A stretch of DNA of 64,000 bases from an uncultured Clostridia bacterium. Lineage in GTDB: Bacteria; Bacillota; Clostridia; Christensenellales; Borkfalkiaceae. This document shows, piece after piece, positions 37,923 to 47,735 of this stretch. The stretch's first letter is position 1. Each line of letters opens with the position of its first letter. The notes beneath the pieces were generated by a model. It had not been told where the DNA came from. It saw nothing but the letters and a program-made list of their open reading frames with translations, and ran no database searches. The stretch is taken from the NCBI GenBank assembly GCA_947629665.1, contig CANREJ010000002.1, positions 1 through 64,000 of the forward strand, given 5' to 3'. The translations under genes and the position numbers were made by a program.

Positions 37923-40745
37923 TTACTTTACGTTGAGAATTTTCTTTAAAAACTGCCCCGTGTAGCTCTGTGGGCACGCGGCAATATCTTCCGGTGAGCC
38001 TGTGGCAATGACTGTGCCGCCTCTGTCGCCGCCTTCGGGACCAAGGTCAATAATCCAATCTGCGCACTTTATCACGTCGAGGTTATGCTCAATAACCAGC
38101 ACGGTGTTTCCGCCCGCCCTTAAACGCGCAAGTATTTTTATAAGTTTGTCAACGTCGTAACTGTGAAGTCCCGTTGTGGGCTCGTCAAGAATATAAAAAG
38201 TTTTTCCCGTACTCCTCTTTGATAATTCTGTTGCGAGTTTTACCCTTTGCGCCTCGCCGCCCGAAAGTGTTGTGGAGCTTTGACCGAGTTTTATATAGCC
38301 CAATCCCACGTCGTTAAGCGTTGAAATTTTGTTATAAATCGAGGATATAGGTTTAAAAAATTCACACGCCTCTGCAACGGTCATTTCCAGAACATCGGAT
38401 ATGGATTTTCCCTTATATTTTACTTCCAATGTTTCACGGTTGTATCGCTTACCGCCGCAAACTTCGCACGGAACGTAGATATCGGGCAGGAAGTGCATTT
38501 CTATTTGAATTATGCCGTCGCCCTGGCAGTGTTCGCACCGCCCGCCGGTAATATTGAAAGAAAATCTGCCGCTCTTATACCCCCTTTCCTTTGCGTCAGG
38601 CGTTGCCGCAAACAAATCCCTGATTGCCGTAAAAACGCCCGTGTAGGTTGCGGGGTTGCTTCTCGGCGTTCTTCCTATCGGCTGTTGGTCTATGGCAATT
38701 ATTTTATCAAAGTGTTCAAGCCCCTCAAACTTATCGGCCTTGCCCAAGGGTTGACGCGCACGGTTCAATTCGTTTGCGAGGTACGGATAAATAATTTCGT
38801 TTACAAGGGAACTCTTGCCGCTGCCTGAAACGCCCGTTACCGCGGTTATCAGCCCCGCAGGAATTTCAACATTGATATTTTTCAGGTTGTTTTGTTTACA
38901 GCCGTAAACTTTCAGCCACTTGTCCGATGGTTTTAACCTTACTTGCGGCACTTCTATTTTTCTTCTTCCCGCAAGATAATCGCCCGTTATGGAACGCGGT
39001 TCGTTCATAATGTCCTCTTGCGTGCCGCACGCAACTATTTCGCCGCCGTGAACGCCCGCCATGGGGCCTATGTCAACTATATAATCCGCCGCGCGCATTG
39101 TGTCCTCGTCGTGTTCAACAACAATCAGCGTGTTGCCCAGGTCGCGCAAACCCTTTAATGAGTTCAAAAGTTTTTCGTTGTCGCGCTGGTGTAGCCCTAT
39201 GCTGGGCTCGTCCAAAATATACAAAACGCCCGTGAGCGCACTGCCTATCTGCGTTGCTAATCTTATTCTTTGGCTTTCGCCGCCCGAAAGCGTTGCCGCC
39301 GAACGCGAAAGCGTTAAATATCCAAGCCCTACATCTTCCAAAAAGTTTATGCGGTTGTCGATCTCTTTGATTATACTGTCCGCTATGAGGTGTTCGGTTT
39401 TATTGAAGAAGGAAAAATCGGCAAAGGATTTTAAATCGTCCACTGACATTTCGCACACTTCGGCAATGTTTTTACCGCCAACAGTTACCGCAAGCGCCTC
39501 TTTTTTAAGACGTTTTCCGTGGCAAAGCGGACAATCCGACGTGCGCATATAGCGTTCAATATCCCATTTTACGCTATCGGACGACGTTTGGTTATATCGC
39601 CGCTGTAAATTGGTAACAAAGCCTTCCCATGCGGTTTTATAGCTTCCCGTAAACCGGTATGCGTTGTATGCAAGGTCAATCAACTCGCCGTTGTTACCGT
39701 ACATAAGCATATCGTAAACGCCGTCGGGCAAATCTTTTACGGGCACGTCGAGCGAAAAACCGTAAACTTTGGAAAGCGAGTTTAAATACATTTGGGTCAT
39801 TGCCGAACTGTCGAGATTCCAGCCGCTTATTTTTATTGCCCCCTCGCGCAAAGTTTTGGTTTTGTCGGGACAAATCATGTCCGGATCCACAATTTGCTTA
39901 AAGCCGAGCCCCGAACACTCAGGACAAGCTCCCCATGGCGTATTGAATGAAAACAACCGTGGCTCTATTTCCTCAATGGATATGCCGCAATCGGGGCAGG
40001 CATAGTTAGAGGAATATAGCTCTTCCTTGCCGTCGCAGTCTATTACAACAAGCCCATTGGCAAGCGATAGAGCGTTTTCAAGGCTCTCGGTAAGCCTTTT
40101 TAATATTCCGTCCTTAATTATAAGGCGGTCTATTACCACCGCAACATTGTGGCGGATATTCTTTTCCGGGTGGATTTCTTCCTGCAAGTCATAAATAATT
40201 CCGTCTATTTTTACCCTGGCGTAGCCGCTCTTCTTCCAACTTGCAAGTTCCTTTTGGAACTCGCCTTTTTTTCCGCGGACTACGGGAGCCTCAACAATTA
40301 TTTTGCTGCTCTCAGGCATGGACATAACCCTGTCCGCAATTTCGTCAACCGACTGTTTGCGTATCTCCCTGCCGCACTTGGGGCAGTGCGGAATGCCCAC
40401 GCGGGCAAACAGTAATCGGAAATAATCGTAAATTTCAGTAACCGTGCCAACCGTTGAGCGCGGATTATGCGAAGTGGTTTTTTGGTCGATGGAAATTGCA
40501 GGCGAAAGCCCGTCGATAAGCTCCACGTCGGGCTTTTCCATCTGCCCTAAAAATTGACGGGCATAGGACGAAAGACTTTCTATATATCTGCGCTGGCCTT
40601 CGGCAAAAATCGTATCGAAAGCAAGCGTGGATTTACCGCTACCCGAAAGCCCCGTAAACACAGTTAACGTGTTGCGGGGAATGTGAACGTCAATATTTTT
40701 AAGATTATTTTCTTTTGCGCCTTTAACGTAAATTTCTTCTTTCAT
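37923..40745 (-). CDS. uvrA: Excinuclease ABC subunit A
   Basis: 940 aa; two ABC ATPase domains, CPDCG and C-x2-C zinc motifs, [32 protein letters not shown]. Confidence 0.97.
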   Translation of the reverse strand: MKEEIYVKGAKENNLKNIDVHIPRNTLTVFTGLSGSGKSTLAFDTIFAEGQRRYIESLSSYARQFLGQMEKPDVELIDGLSPAISIDQKTTSHNPRSTVGTVTEIYDYFRLLFARVGIPHCPKCGREIRKQSVDEIADRVMSMPESSKIIVEAPVVRGKKGEFQKELASWKKSGYARVKIDGIIYDLQEEIHPEKNIRHNVAVVIDRLIIKDGILKRLTESLENALSLANGLVVIDCDGKEELYSSNYACPDCGISIEEIEPRLFSFNTPWGACPECSGLGFKQIVDPDMICPDKTKTLREGAIKISGWNLDSSAMTQMYLNSLSKVYGFSLDVPVKDLPDGVYDMLMYGNNGELIDLAYNAYRFTGSYKTAWEGFVTNLQRRYNQTSSDSVKWDIERYMRTSDCPLCHGKRLKKEALAVTVGGKNIAEVCEMSVDDLKSFADFSFFNKTEHLIADSIIKEIDNRINFLEDVGLGYLTLSRSAATLSGGESQRIRLATQIGSALTGVLYILDEPSIGLHQRDNEKLLNSLKGLRDLGNTLIVVEHDEDTMRAADYIVDIGPMAGVHGGEIVACGTQEDIMNEPRSITGDYLAGRRKIEVPQVRLKPSDKWLKVYGCKQNNLKNINVEIPAGLITAVTGVSGSGKSSLVNEIIYPYLANELNRARQPLGKADKFEGLEHFDKIIAIDQQPIGRTPRSNPATYTGVFTAIRDLFAATPDAKERGYKSGRFSFNITGGRCEHCQGDGIIQIEMHFLPDIYVPCEVCGGKRYNRETLEVKYKGKSISDVLEMTVAEACEFFKPISSIYNKISTLNDVGLGYIKLGQSSTTLSGGEAQRVKLATELSKRSTGKTFYILDEPTTGLHSYDVDKLIKILARLRAGGNTVLVIEHNLDVIKCADWIIDLGPEGGDRGGTVIATGSPEDIAACPQSYTGQFLKKILNVK

Positions 40746-42712
40746 GATTTTTTGCTCATTGCAAGTTTCTTTTTTAGTTGTGAAATTGTATCGCGTATCT
40801 CAATTGCGCGCTCAAAATCAAGTTGTGCCGAAGCCACTTTCATAAGCGCCTTTAATTTTTCTATTTCGGCGGGAATATCCTTTAATTTTATATCGTCGCC
40901 GACAGTCTTTTTGCCCGTTATTCCTATGGAATTTTTAACTTCCTTGATTATTGTTTTGGGCACAATTCCGTGGGCTTTATTGTATTCGCTTTGAATTTTC
41001 CTGCGGCGGTTGGTTTCGTCTATGGCGCGCCGCATGCTGCCTGTGATTACATCGGCATACATAATAACCCTGCCTTCGGCGTTTCTCGCCGCTCTGCCGA
41101 TAGTTTGCACAAGCGAGGTTTCACTGCGCAAAAAGCCCTCTTTGTCGGCGTCGAGAATGGCAACAAGTTTAACTTCCGGCAAGTCCAAGCCCTCGCGCAG
41201 AAGATTTATGCCGCACAACACGTCAAATTCGCCGCTTCGCAGGCCGTTGATTATGTCTATTCGCTCCAAGGCGTCAATGTCGCTGTGCATATAACGAACT
41301 TTGAGCCCATGCTCCTTTAAATAGTCGGTAAGGCTCTCCGCCATGCGTTTGGTCATCGTAGTAACCAAAACCCTGCCGCGCTCGTCTATCACCTTTTTTA
41401 TCTCGCCCAGCAAATCGTCTATCTGCGTTTTTGTGGGACGCACTTCAACTTCCGGGTCAAGTAATCCCGTGGGGCGTATGAGCTGTTCAACTATATTCCC
41501 CGCCTGCTTCAATTCGTACTCCGCGGGAGTTGCCGAAACGCATATAAGCTGGGGCACGCGCTCGTCAAACTCCTCAAACGTGAGCGGGCGGTTATCATAT
41601 GCCGATTTTAAACGGAAACCATAGTTAACAAGATTTTCCTTTCGGGAACGGTCGCCGTGATACATTGCGCCTATCTGCGGAATGGTCATGTGGCTCTCGT
41701 CAATAAAAACAAGGAATTTTCCCGCGGGGAAATAGTCCAAGAGAGTGAACGACGGCTCGCCCGGCATACGCCCGTCAAAGTAACGGCTGTAATTTTCCAC
41801 TCCGCTGCAATAGCCGATTTCGCGCATCATTTCCAAATCATAAGTGGTGCGCTGTTCAAGGCGCTGGGCCTCCAAAAGTTTGCCCTCGTCGCGGAAGGCC
41901 TTTACTTCGTCCTGCATGTCCCGCTCTATCATTGAAAGCGCGGTCTGCATTTTGTCGGAACCCACCGCATACTGCGACGCGGGGAATATCAAAATATGTT
42001 TAAGCTCCGAAATAATATTGCCCGAAACGGCCTCCTCCTCGCAAATTCTGTCTATTTCGTCGCCGAAAAACTCAACACGTATTGCGATTTCCGAGTTTGA
42101 AGCGGGAAAAATTTCAACAACGTCGCCGCGCACGCGGAAAGAGGAACGCTGAAAATCAATATCCCTCCTCGCGTACTGGATTTCAACAAGGCGGCGGATA
42201 AGCGCGTCCCTTTCAAGTTCCATGCCGGGGCGCAAAGATATTGCAAGGCGGAAATATTCTTCGGGCGCGCCCAAACCGTAGATACAGCTAACCGAAGCCA
42301 CAACAATGACGTCCTCCCGCTCGCCCAAAGAGCTGGTTGCCGAGTTGCGGAGCTTGTCTATTTCGTCGTTGAGGCTCATATCCTTTTCGATATAAGTGTC
42401 GGTTGACGGTATGTAGCTTTCGGGCTGGTAGTAGTCGTAATATGACACAAAGTATTCCACGCGGTTGTTGGGAAAAAACTCCTTAAACTCGTTGCAGAGT
42501 TGCGCGGCAAGCGTTTTATTGTGCGCAATAACCAAAGTGGGGCGGTTCACGTTTTTAATGACGTTGGCCATTGTAAACGTTTTGCCGCTACCCGTAACTC
42601 CCAAAAGAACTTGCGTGCGTATGCCGTCCAGCACTCCCTCCGACAGGCTCTCGATCGCCTGCGGCTGGTCGCCCGTGGGCTGAAATTTTGAATGTAACTC
42701 AAAAGTCGCCAT
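40742..42712 (-). CDS. uvrB: Excinuclease ABC subunit B
   Basis: Start [49 protein letters not shown]-terminal UVR domain. Confidence 0.97.
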   Translation of the reverse strand: MATFELHSKFQPTGDQPQAIESLSEGVLDGIRTQVLLGVTGSGKTFTMANVIKNVNRPTLVIAHNKTLAAQLCNEFKEFFPNNRVEYFVSYYDYYQPESYIPSTDTYIEKDMSLNDEIDKLRNSATSSLGEREDVIVVASVSCIYGLGAPEEYFRLAISLRPGMELERDALIRRLVEIQYARRDIDFQRSSFRVRGDVVEIFPASNSEIAIRVEFFGDEIDRICEEEAVSGNIISELKHILIFPASQYAVGSDKMQTALSMIERDMQDEVKAFRDEGKLLEAQRLEQRTTYDLEMMREIGYCSGVENYSRYFDGRMPGEPSFTLLDYFPAGKFLVFIDESHMTIPQIGAMYHGDRSRKENLVNYGFRLKSAYDNRPLTFEEFDERVPQLICVSATPAEYELKQAGNIVEQLIRPTGLLDPEVEVRPTKTQIDDLLGEIKKVIDERGRVLVTTMTKRMAESLTDYLKEHGLKVRYMHSDIDALERIDIINGLRSGEFDVLCGINLLREGLDLPEVKLVAILDADKEGFLRSETSLVQTIGRAARNAEGRVIMYADVITGSMRRAIDETNRRRKIQSEYNKAHGIVPKTIIKEVKNSIGITGKKTVGDDIKLKDIPAEIEKLKALMKVASAQLDFERAIEIRDTISQLKKKLAMSKKS

Positions 42713-42859
42713 AGCTGAATTATACCCCTTTTTCGGTTGATTTACAACAATTTGCGGGGCACGATAAAAAATAAACTTATGTTTGATTATAACAAATGCG
42801 CCAAATTTTGTCAATCGTGTATTAAATAAAGTTTACGCAACTGCCGCAAATAAATTTTC

Positions 42860-42888
42860 TTGACTTTTTTATATTATAATGATATATT
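42860..42888 (+). promoter_or_regulatory. Promoter of the structured leader
   Basis: TTGACT (42860-42865)-17 nt-TATATT (42883-42888); start expected within a few nt of 42894, the first base pair of the closing helix. Confidence 0.65.
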
Positions 42889-42893
42889 TTAAG

Positions 42894-43095
42894 TACCACA
42901 TTTCACAAACTGAATATCGGCGCGAATTTTTTGCGCTTTTTCTCACATGTTATTAATACGTATAACGGCAGTGTGTATCTCTGTTTCTGTAGCGTATTAA
43001 TATCTTGTGTAATTTTCGCGCATACAGTTTGTGAGGTGTGGTAACCGTTAGAGATACCGTGCGGTGTGCTCTTTCGGGGCACACCTTATTTTTTT
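42894..43095 (+). ncRNA. Unclassified structured leader RNA/attenuator or small RNA
   Basis: 19-bp P1 (42894-42912 / 43025-43043), P2 GCGCGAA/UUCGCGC (42920-42926 / 43015-43021), P3 15 of 17 pairs (42944-42960 / 42993-43009), terminator hairpin 43063-43085 plus TTATTTTTTT. Confidence 0.75.
43063..43095 (+). terminator. Intrinsic terminator directly upstream of the LRR lipoprotein RBS
   Basis: GGTGTGCTC-TTTCG-GGGCACACC followed by TTATTTTTTT. Confidence 0.85.
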
Positions 43096-43115
43096 ACCGC
43101 ACAAAAGGAGATACA

Positions 43116-46100
43116 ATGAAGAAAAAACTGTTGATTTTGTTATTGACTGTGGTTGCGGGTTTATGCTGTGCGCTATGCTTTGCGGGTTGCGGCGGAGAGG
43201 AAACGTCAAATGGCGGCAGCTCTTCGCTGGACGGTATTTACTACGTTTACCGCAACGAAAAACACGAAATGGATAATTGGATTAAAATTTCAGGCAGTAA
43301 TTGGGAAGATGACGACGGCGTTGGCGGAACATTGGAGCGCAACGGCAACAACCTTTCCTTTAACGGCACAGTTTTTGGAGAAACGGGTGAAATTTACAGC
43401 GGCACTTATGTTTCCGACGGCATTTTGAAAATTAAAGTTTTCGGTGCGGACATTTACTACTGTAAAGAGGACAAAACTCCGCCCGACGGCAATGTTCAAG
43501 GCGGCGGGAACCAAAACCAAGAACCCGCCCAAAAATATACCGTAACCTACAACGCCAACGGCGGAGAATTTGCGGATGGAGAAACATTTACGCAGGAAGT
43601 AAACGGAAACTCGCTTTTGACCGCTCCCACTCAACCCACGCGCGCAAGATACACATTCGGCGGTTGGGCAAAGGATAAAAACGGCAAAAATTTATGGCAA
43701 TTTGCAACGGATAAAGTTACGGAGAACATAACGCTTTTTGCAGTGTGGCAAGAGCCTTCCGCAAGTATTTTAAGCGTTGAGGGCGCAAGCATAGACGGCG
43801 ACGAAATTTTAATGATAGTTTCGCCCGAAACGGACAAGGTTTCACTTGCAAACAAAGTGATATGCAGTTCCGACAGCAGTTGGAAATTATATTTTGACAG
43901 CATGGGGCAAACGGAAATCCCCACAAGAATTGCCGCAAACTTAAACGGCTCGCTTTCCAACGGCGATAATGAGTTTTATATTGTTGTTACTTCGGCTAAC
44001 GCCTCGCAAGTAAACACCTATAAGCTCATAGTTCACAGGCAGTACACCGTAAACGTTATTTACTATGACAATAAAAACATTCCTCTAAAAACGGAAACGG
44101 CGCTTACGGGCGAAACGTACAACGTAACCTACACACCCGATATTACGGGCTATACCTTTAATTATTGGCAGGATAAAGACGGCAAGGAATATAAGTCAAA
44201 CGTACTATATTCGGGTTTGAACCTCTACGCCAACGCTACGGCTAAAACTTATAAAATAACCTTGAATGTCAACGGCGGCGAGCTTTCCACAACCGAAAAA
44301 ACGGTTACATATGATAAATCTTACAGCCTGCATAAACCCACAAAAACGGGGTATTCCTTCCTCGGCTGGGGAAATAGCAACGGAAATACTCTGTTTACGG
44401 ACAACAGCGGCGCGAGCCTTGAAAATTGGACGGGCACAAGCGATATAACGCTTTATGCAAAGTGGCAGGCAAATCAATACAAGGTTACTTTAAATAAGGA
44501 TTTAAGTACGGGCGGCTCGGTTTCCGGCGACGGCGACCACGCCTATGACAGTCAGGTAACCATAACCGCCAGCACGTACAGCGGCTATACTTGGCTCGGT
44601 TGGTATAAAGGAACAGAGCAAGTTTCCACCGAATATACTTATAGGTTCAAAATGGGCTTTGCCGTAACTTACACAGCGAAGTGGATAAAATGCCCTGTAA
44701 CCTTGGAAAGAAGCGATACTGCGGCAGGCACCGTTAGCGGAGTGGATAAAACCGTTCTCGGCGCGCAAACAACTATAACCGCTAATACTAATAAAGGCTA
44801 TACTTGGGTAGGTTGGTATAAGGGCGATGACCAACTCACCACCGAATTGACTTACACTTTTAAACTTGAAGAAACACCCGTAACTTATACGGCAAGGTGG
44901 ACGTATTACACTGTTACAACCAATACGACCATTGAAGATGCCGGCACTTATACAGAACAAAACGAAGTAAAAACTACCGCAGGCACTTCTGTTACTCTTA
45001 AAGCTACGACAAATAACGGTTATACTTGGGTTGGCTGGTATAACGATGAAACAGAATTGTCAACAGAGTTAAACTATACCTTTGATATGCCAAAGGAAAA
45101 CGTTACCTATACCGCAAAGTGGATAAAGGTAACATTGACAAAAGATTTAAGTGCAGGCGGAAGCATTACTTCATTAAATAAAGCATACAAAGCGGGTGAA
45201 AGCGTTACTATTACGGCAAACACATATAACGGTTATACCTGGGTTGGCTGGTATAATGATGATATAGAGCTAACTACCGATTTAAATTACACCTTTGATA
45301 TGCCGAAAGAAAACGTTACCTATACTGCAAAGTGGGCGTGTTACACTGTTACAACAAAGACCAATTATTCAAGTGCGGGAAGTTATACAAGTAAAAACGC
45401 TACTAAAACCACTGCTGGCACAACTGTTACTCTCCAAGCCACAACAAACAACGGTTACACTTGGGTCGGCTGGTATGATAATGAAACGGAATTGACAACA
45501 GAGTTAAATTATACCTTTGATATGCCAAAGGAAAACGTTACCTATACCGCAAAGTGGATAAAGGTAACATTGAAAAGCAATAACAATTCTGCCGGAACTG
45601 TTCCCTCCCTCGGTGAAAAGTATATCGCAGGTCAAAGCGTTACTGTTACGGCTACAACAAACAACGGTTATACTTGGGTCGGCTGGTATAACGATGACAC
45701 AGAATTAACAACAGAGTTAAATTATACCTTTGATATGCCAAAAGAAAATGTTACCTATACCGCAAGATGGATAAAGATAACATTGAAAAGCAATAATACT
45801 TCTGCCGGAACTGTTCCCTCCCTCGGTGAAAAGTATATCGCAGGTCAAAGCGTTACCGTAACAGCTTCTTCAAATATCGGTTACACCTTTATCGGTTGGT
45901 ATGACAAGAACAACCACGAACTTGCCACAACTCTTGAATATACATTTGAAATGCCTAAGGAAGACTCAACATATACGGCAAAGTGGGAAGTAAGTGATGA
46001 AATGAGTAATTTTGTATTTACTTCCACCAAAGAAATCTGCACTATAACAGGGTTAAAAAATAATGCAATAAATACCATTATAGTTCCCGACTATGTAACT

Positions 46101-47636
46101 TCTATCGGTGATAACGCTTTTAAGGATTGCTTCAACATTACAAATGTAACCATAGGTAAGGGCGTTAATTCCATCGGCGAAAACGCGTTTTATAATTGCT
46201 ATAAATTGGTTGAAGTTATAAATCTTTCCGAATTGTCCATTACCAAAGAAAAAAGTGAATACGGGTATGTTGCAAACTATGCGTTAGCCGTGGTAGATTC
46301 CGCCGAAAAAAGTAAAATAAAACAATCAGACGATTATGTATTTTACGAGGACGAAAATATAATTTATTTGTTAGGTGGTAAAGGGAACAATACAGCATTA
46401 CAATTACCGGTGCCGGAAAAGTTAAACGGAAAAAACTATGAAATTTATAAATACGCTTTTTATAAAAACGATAAAATAACCAAAGTTACCATACCCGACA
46501 GCGTTACATCTATCGGAGATTATGCGTTCGATGATTGCACAGGTCTTGAAAGCGTAACCATATCCGACAGCGTTACTTCTATCGGCATATATGCGTTCTC
46601 TGGTTGCAGAAGCCTTAAAAGCATAACCATAGGCAACGGCGTTACTTCTATCGATTGGTATGCGTTCTATGATTGCACGGCAGAAATAAAATGGGGTGAT
46701 AATCCTTCAATAAAAGAAATTGGTAAATATGCATTTTGTAGATATAATGGTGCAAGCATAACCATACCCGATAGTGTAACTTCTATCGGCGAGTATGCGT
46801 TCAAGGAGTGCACAAACCTTACAAGCATAACCTTACCCGTAAGTGTTACTTATATTGACAATGGTGCGTTCGCGTTTTGTACAAACCTTATAAGCATAAC
46901 CATACCCGACAGCGTAACTTCTATCGGCGAGTATGCGTTCTCTGGTTGCACAAAATTAATACAAACGGTAAGCGGCGTACAGTATGTAGATAAGTGGGTT
47001 GTAGATTGCGACAATTCCGTAACCAATGCTAATTTGAGGGCTAATACCAAAGGCATTGCAAAACATGCGTTCAGGGAGTGCACAAACCTTACAAGCGTAG
47101 CCATAGGTAACGGCGTTACGTCTATCGGCATGTATGCGTTCGAAAATTGCACAAGCCTTACAAGCGTAACTATACCCGACAGCGTAACTTCTATCGAACA
47201 GTATGCGTTCCGTAATTGCACAAGCCTTGAAAGCGTATATATAACAGATATTGCGGATTGGTGCAATATCGATTTTGGTAATTATGACGCTAACCCTTTG
47301 TATTATGCACATAAACTTTATTTGAACAATAATCTTGTAACGGAGATTACTGCCGATATGTTGCAAGGAGTAATCGCAATTAACGATTATGCGTTCCGTT
47401 ATTGCTACAGCCTTACAAGTATAACCATACCTAACAGCGTTACGTCTATCGGCTATAGGGCATTCTCCGATTGCACAAGTCTTGAAAGCGTAAAGTTTGA
47501 AAACACTTCGGGTTGGAAAGTTTTGTACGATAAGTCATCAAGCGGAACAAATGTAACTGTTACTAACGCTACGAAAAACGCAGAGCTTTTAACGAGTACC
47601 TATTACTATTATTATTGGCGTAGGTATGACGAGTAG
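43116..47636 (+). CDS. Giant surface lipoprotein: InlB B-repeat (Listeria/Bacteroides-type) domains followed by BspA-type leucine-rich repeats
   Basis: Start after AAAAGGAG; lipobox LCFAGC; several ~70-aa GYTWVGWYNDxxELTTELNYTFDMPKENVTYTAKW repeats; SVTSIGxYAFxxCTxLxSVTIPD repeats. Confidence 0.9.
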   Translation: MKKKLLILLLTVVAGLCCALCFAGCGGEETSNGGSSSLDGIYYVYRNEKHEMDNWIKISGSNWEDDDGVGGTLERNGNNLSFNGTVFGETGEIYSGTYVSDGILKIKVFGADIYYCKEDKTPPDGNVQGGGNQNQEPAQKYTVTYNANGGEFADGETFTQEVNGNSLLTAPTQPTRARYTFGGWAKDKNGKNLWQFATDKVTENITLFAVWQEPSASILSVEGASIDGDEILMIVSPETDKVSLANKVICSSDSSWKLYFDSMGQTEIPTRIAANLNGSLSNGDNEFYIVVTSANASQVNTYKLIVHRQYTVNVIYYDNKNIPLKTETALTGETYNVTYTPDITGYTFNYWQDKDGKEYKSNVLYSGLNLYANATAKTYKITLNVNGGELSTTEKTVTYDKSYSLHKPTKTGYSFLGWGNSNGNTLFTDNSGASLENWTGTSDITLYAKWQANQYKVTLNKDLSTGGSVSGDGDHAYDSQVTITASTYSGYTWLGWYKGTEQVSTEYTYRFKMGFAVTYTAKWIKCPVTLERSDTAAGTVSGVDKTVLGAQTTITANTNKGYTWVGWYKGDDQLTTELTYTFKLEETPVTYTARWTYYTVTTNTTIEDAGTYTEQNEVKTTAGTSVTLKATTNNGYTWVGWYNDETELSTELNYTFDMPKENVTYTAKWIKVTLTKDLSAGGSITSLNKAYKAGESVTITANTYNGYTWVGWYNDDIELTTDLNYTFDMPKENVTYTAKWACYTVTTKTNYSSAGSYTSKNATKTTAGTTVTLQATTNNGYTWVGWYDNETELTTELNYTFDMPKENVTYTAKWIKVTLKSNNNSAGTVPSLGEKYIAGQSVTVTATTNNGYTWVGWYNDDTELTTELNYTFDMPKENVTYTARWIKITLKSNNTSAGTVPSLGEKYIAGQSVTVTASSNIGYTFIGWYDKNNHELATTLEYTFEMPKEDSTYTAKWEVSDEMSNFVFTSTKEICTITGLKNNAINTIIVPDYVTSIGDNAFKDCFNITNVTIGKGVNSIGENAFYNCYKLVEVINLSELSITKEKSEYGYVANYALAVVDSAEKSKIKQSDDYVFYEDENIIYLLGGKGNNTALQLPVPEKLNGKNYEIYKYAFYKNDKITKVTIPDSVTSIGDYAFDDCTGLESVTISDSVTSIGIYAFSGCRSLKSITIGNGVTSIDWYAFYDCTAEIKWGDNPSIKEIGKYAFCRYNGASITIPDSVTSIGEYAFKECTNLTSITLPVSVTYIDNGAFAFCTNLISITIPDSVTSIGEYAFSGCTKLIQTVSGVQYVDKWVVDCDNSVTNANLRANTKGIAKHAFRECTNLTSVAIGNGVTSIGMYAFENCTSLTSVTIPDSVTSIEQYAFRNCTSLESVYITDIADWCNIDFGNYDANPLYYAHKLYLNNNLVTEITADMLQGVIAINDYAFRYCYSLTSITIPNSVTSIGYRAFSDCTSLESVKFENTSGWKVLYDKSSSGTNVTVTNATKNAELLTSTYYYYYWRRYDE
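44460..45990 (+). repeat. In-gene tandem repeats of ~70-71 codons (InlB B-repeats)
   Basis: Near-identical adjacent units, e.g. TGAAAAGCAATAA...CCCTCCCTCGGTGAAAAGTATATCGCAGGTCAAAGCGTTAC at 45571 and 45784 (213-bp period). Confidence 0.9.
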
Positions 47637-47661
47637 ATTAAATTTTGCGGGTTAAAGGACA

Positions 47662-47700
47662 GCCGCCGCGGCAGAATTGCCGCGGCGGCGTTTAATTTGG
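47662..47700. terminator. Bidirectional palindrome between convergent LRR gene and pnp
   Basis: GCCGCCGCGGCA-GAAT-TGCCGCGGCGGC followed by GTTTAATTT. Confidence 0.75.
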
Positions 47701-47735
47701 TATTTTTGTTGCAACTTTTTATTGCAAATTTTATT

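Noticed and set aside
42894-43095. Calling the leader a 6S RNA
   Set aside because: Overall size, long hairpin and terminator are compatible, but I could not identify a conserved 6S central bubble; kept as unclassified.
43290-47366. Several antisense ORFs within the LRR lipoprotein (43290..43634, 44502..44960, 46850..47266, 46956..47366)
   Set aside because: Arise from repetitive coding sequence on the other strand; repeated motifs are reverse-complement images of the LRRs and B-repeats.
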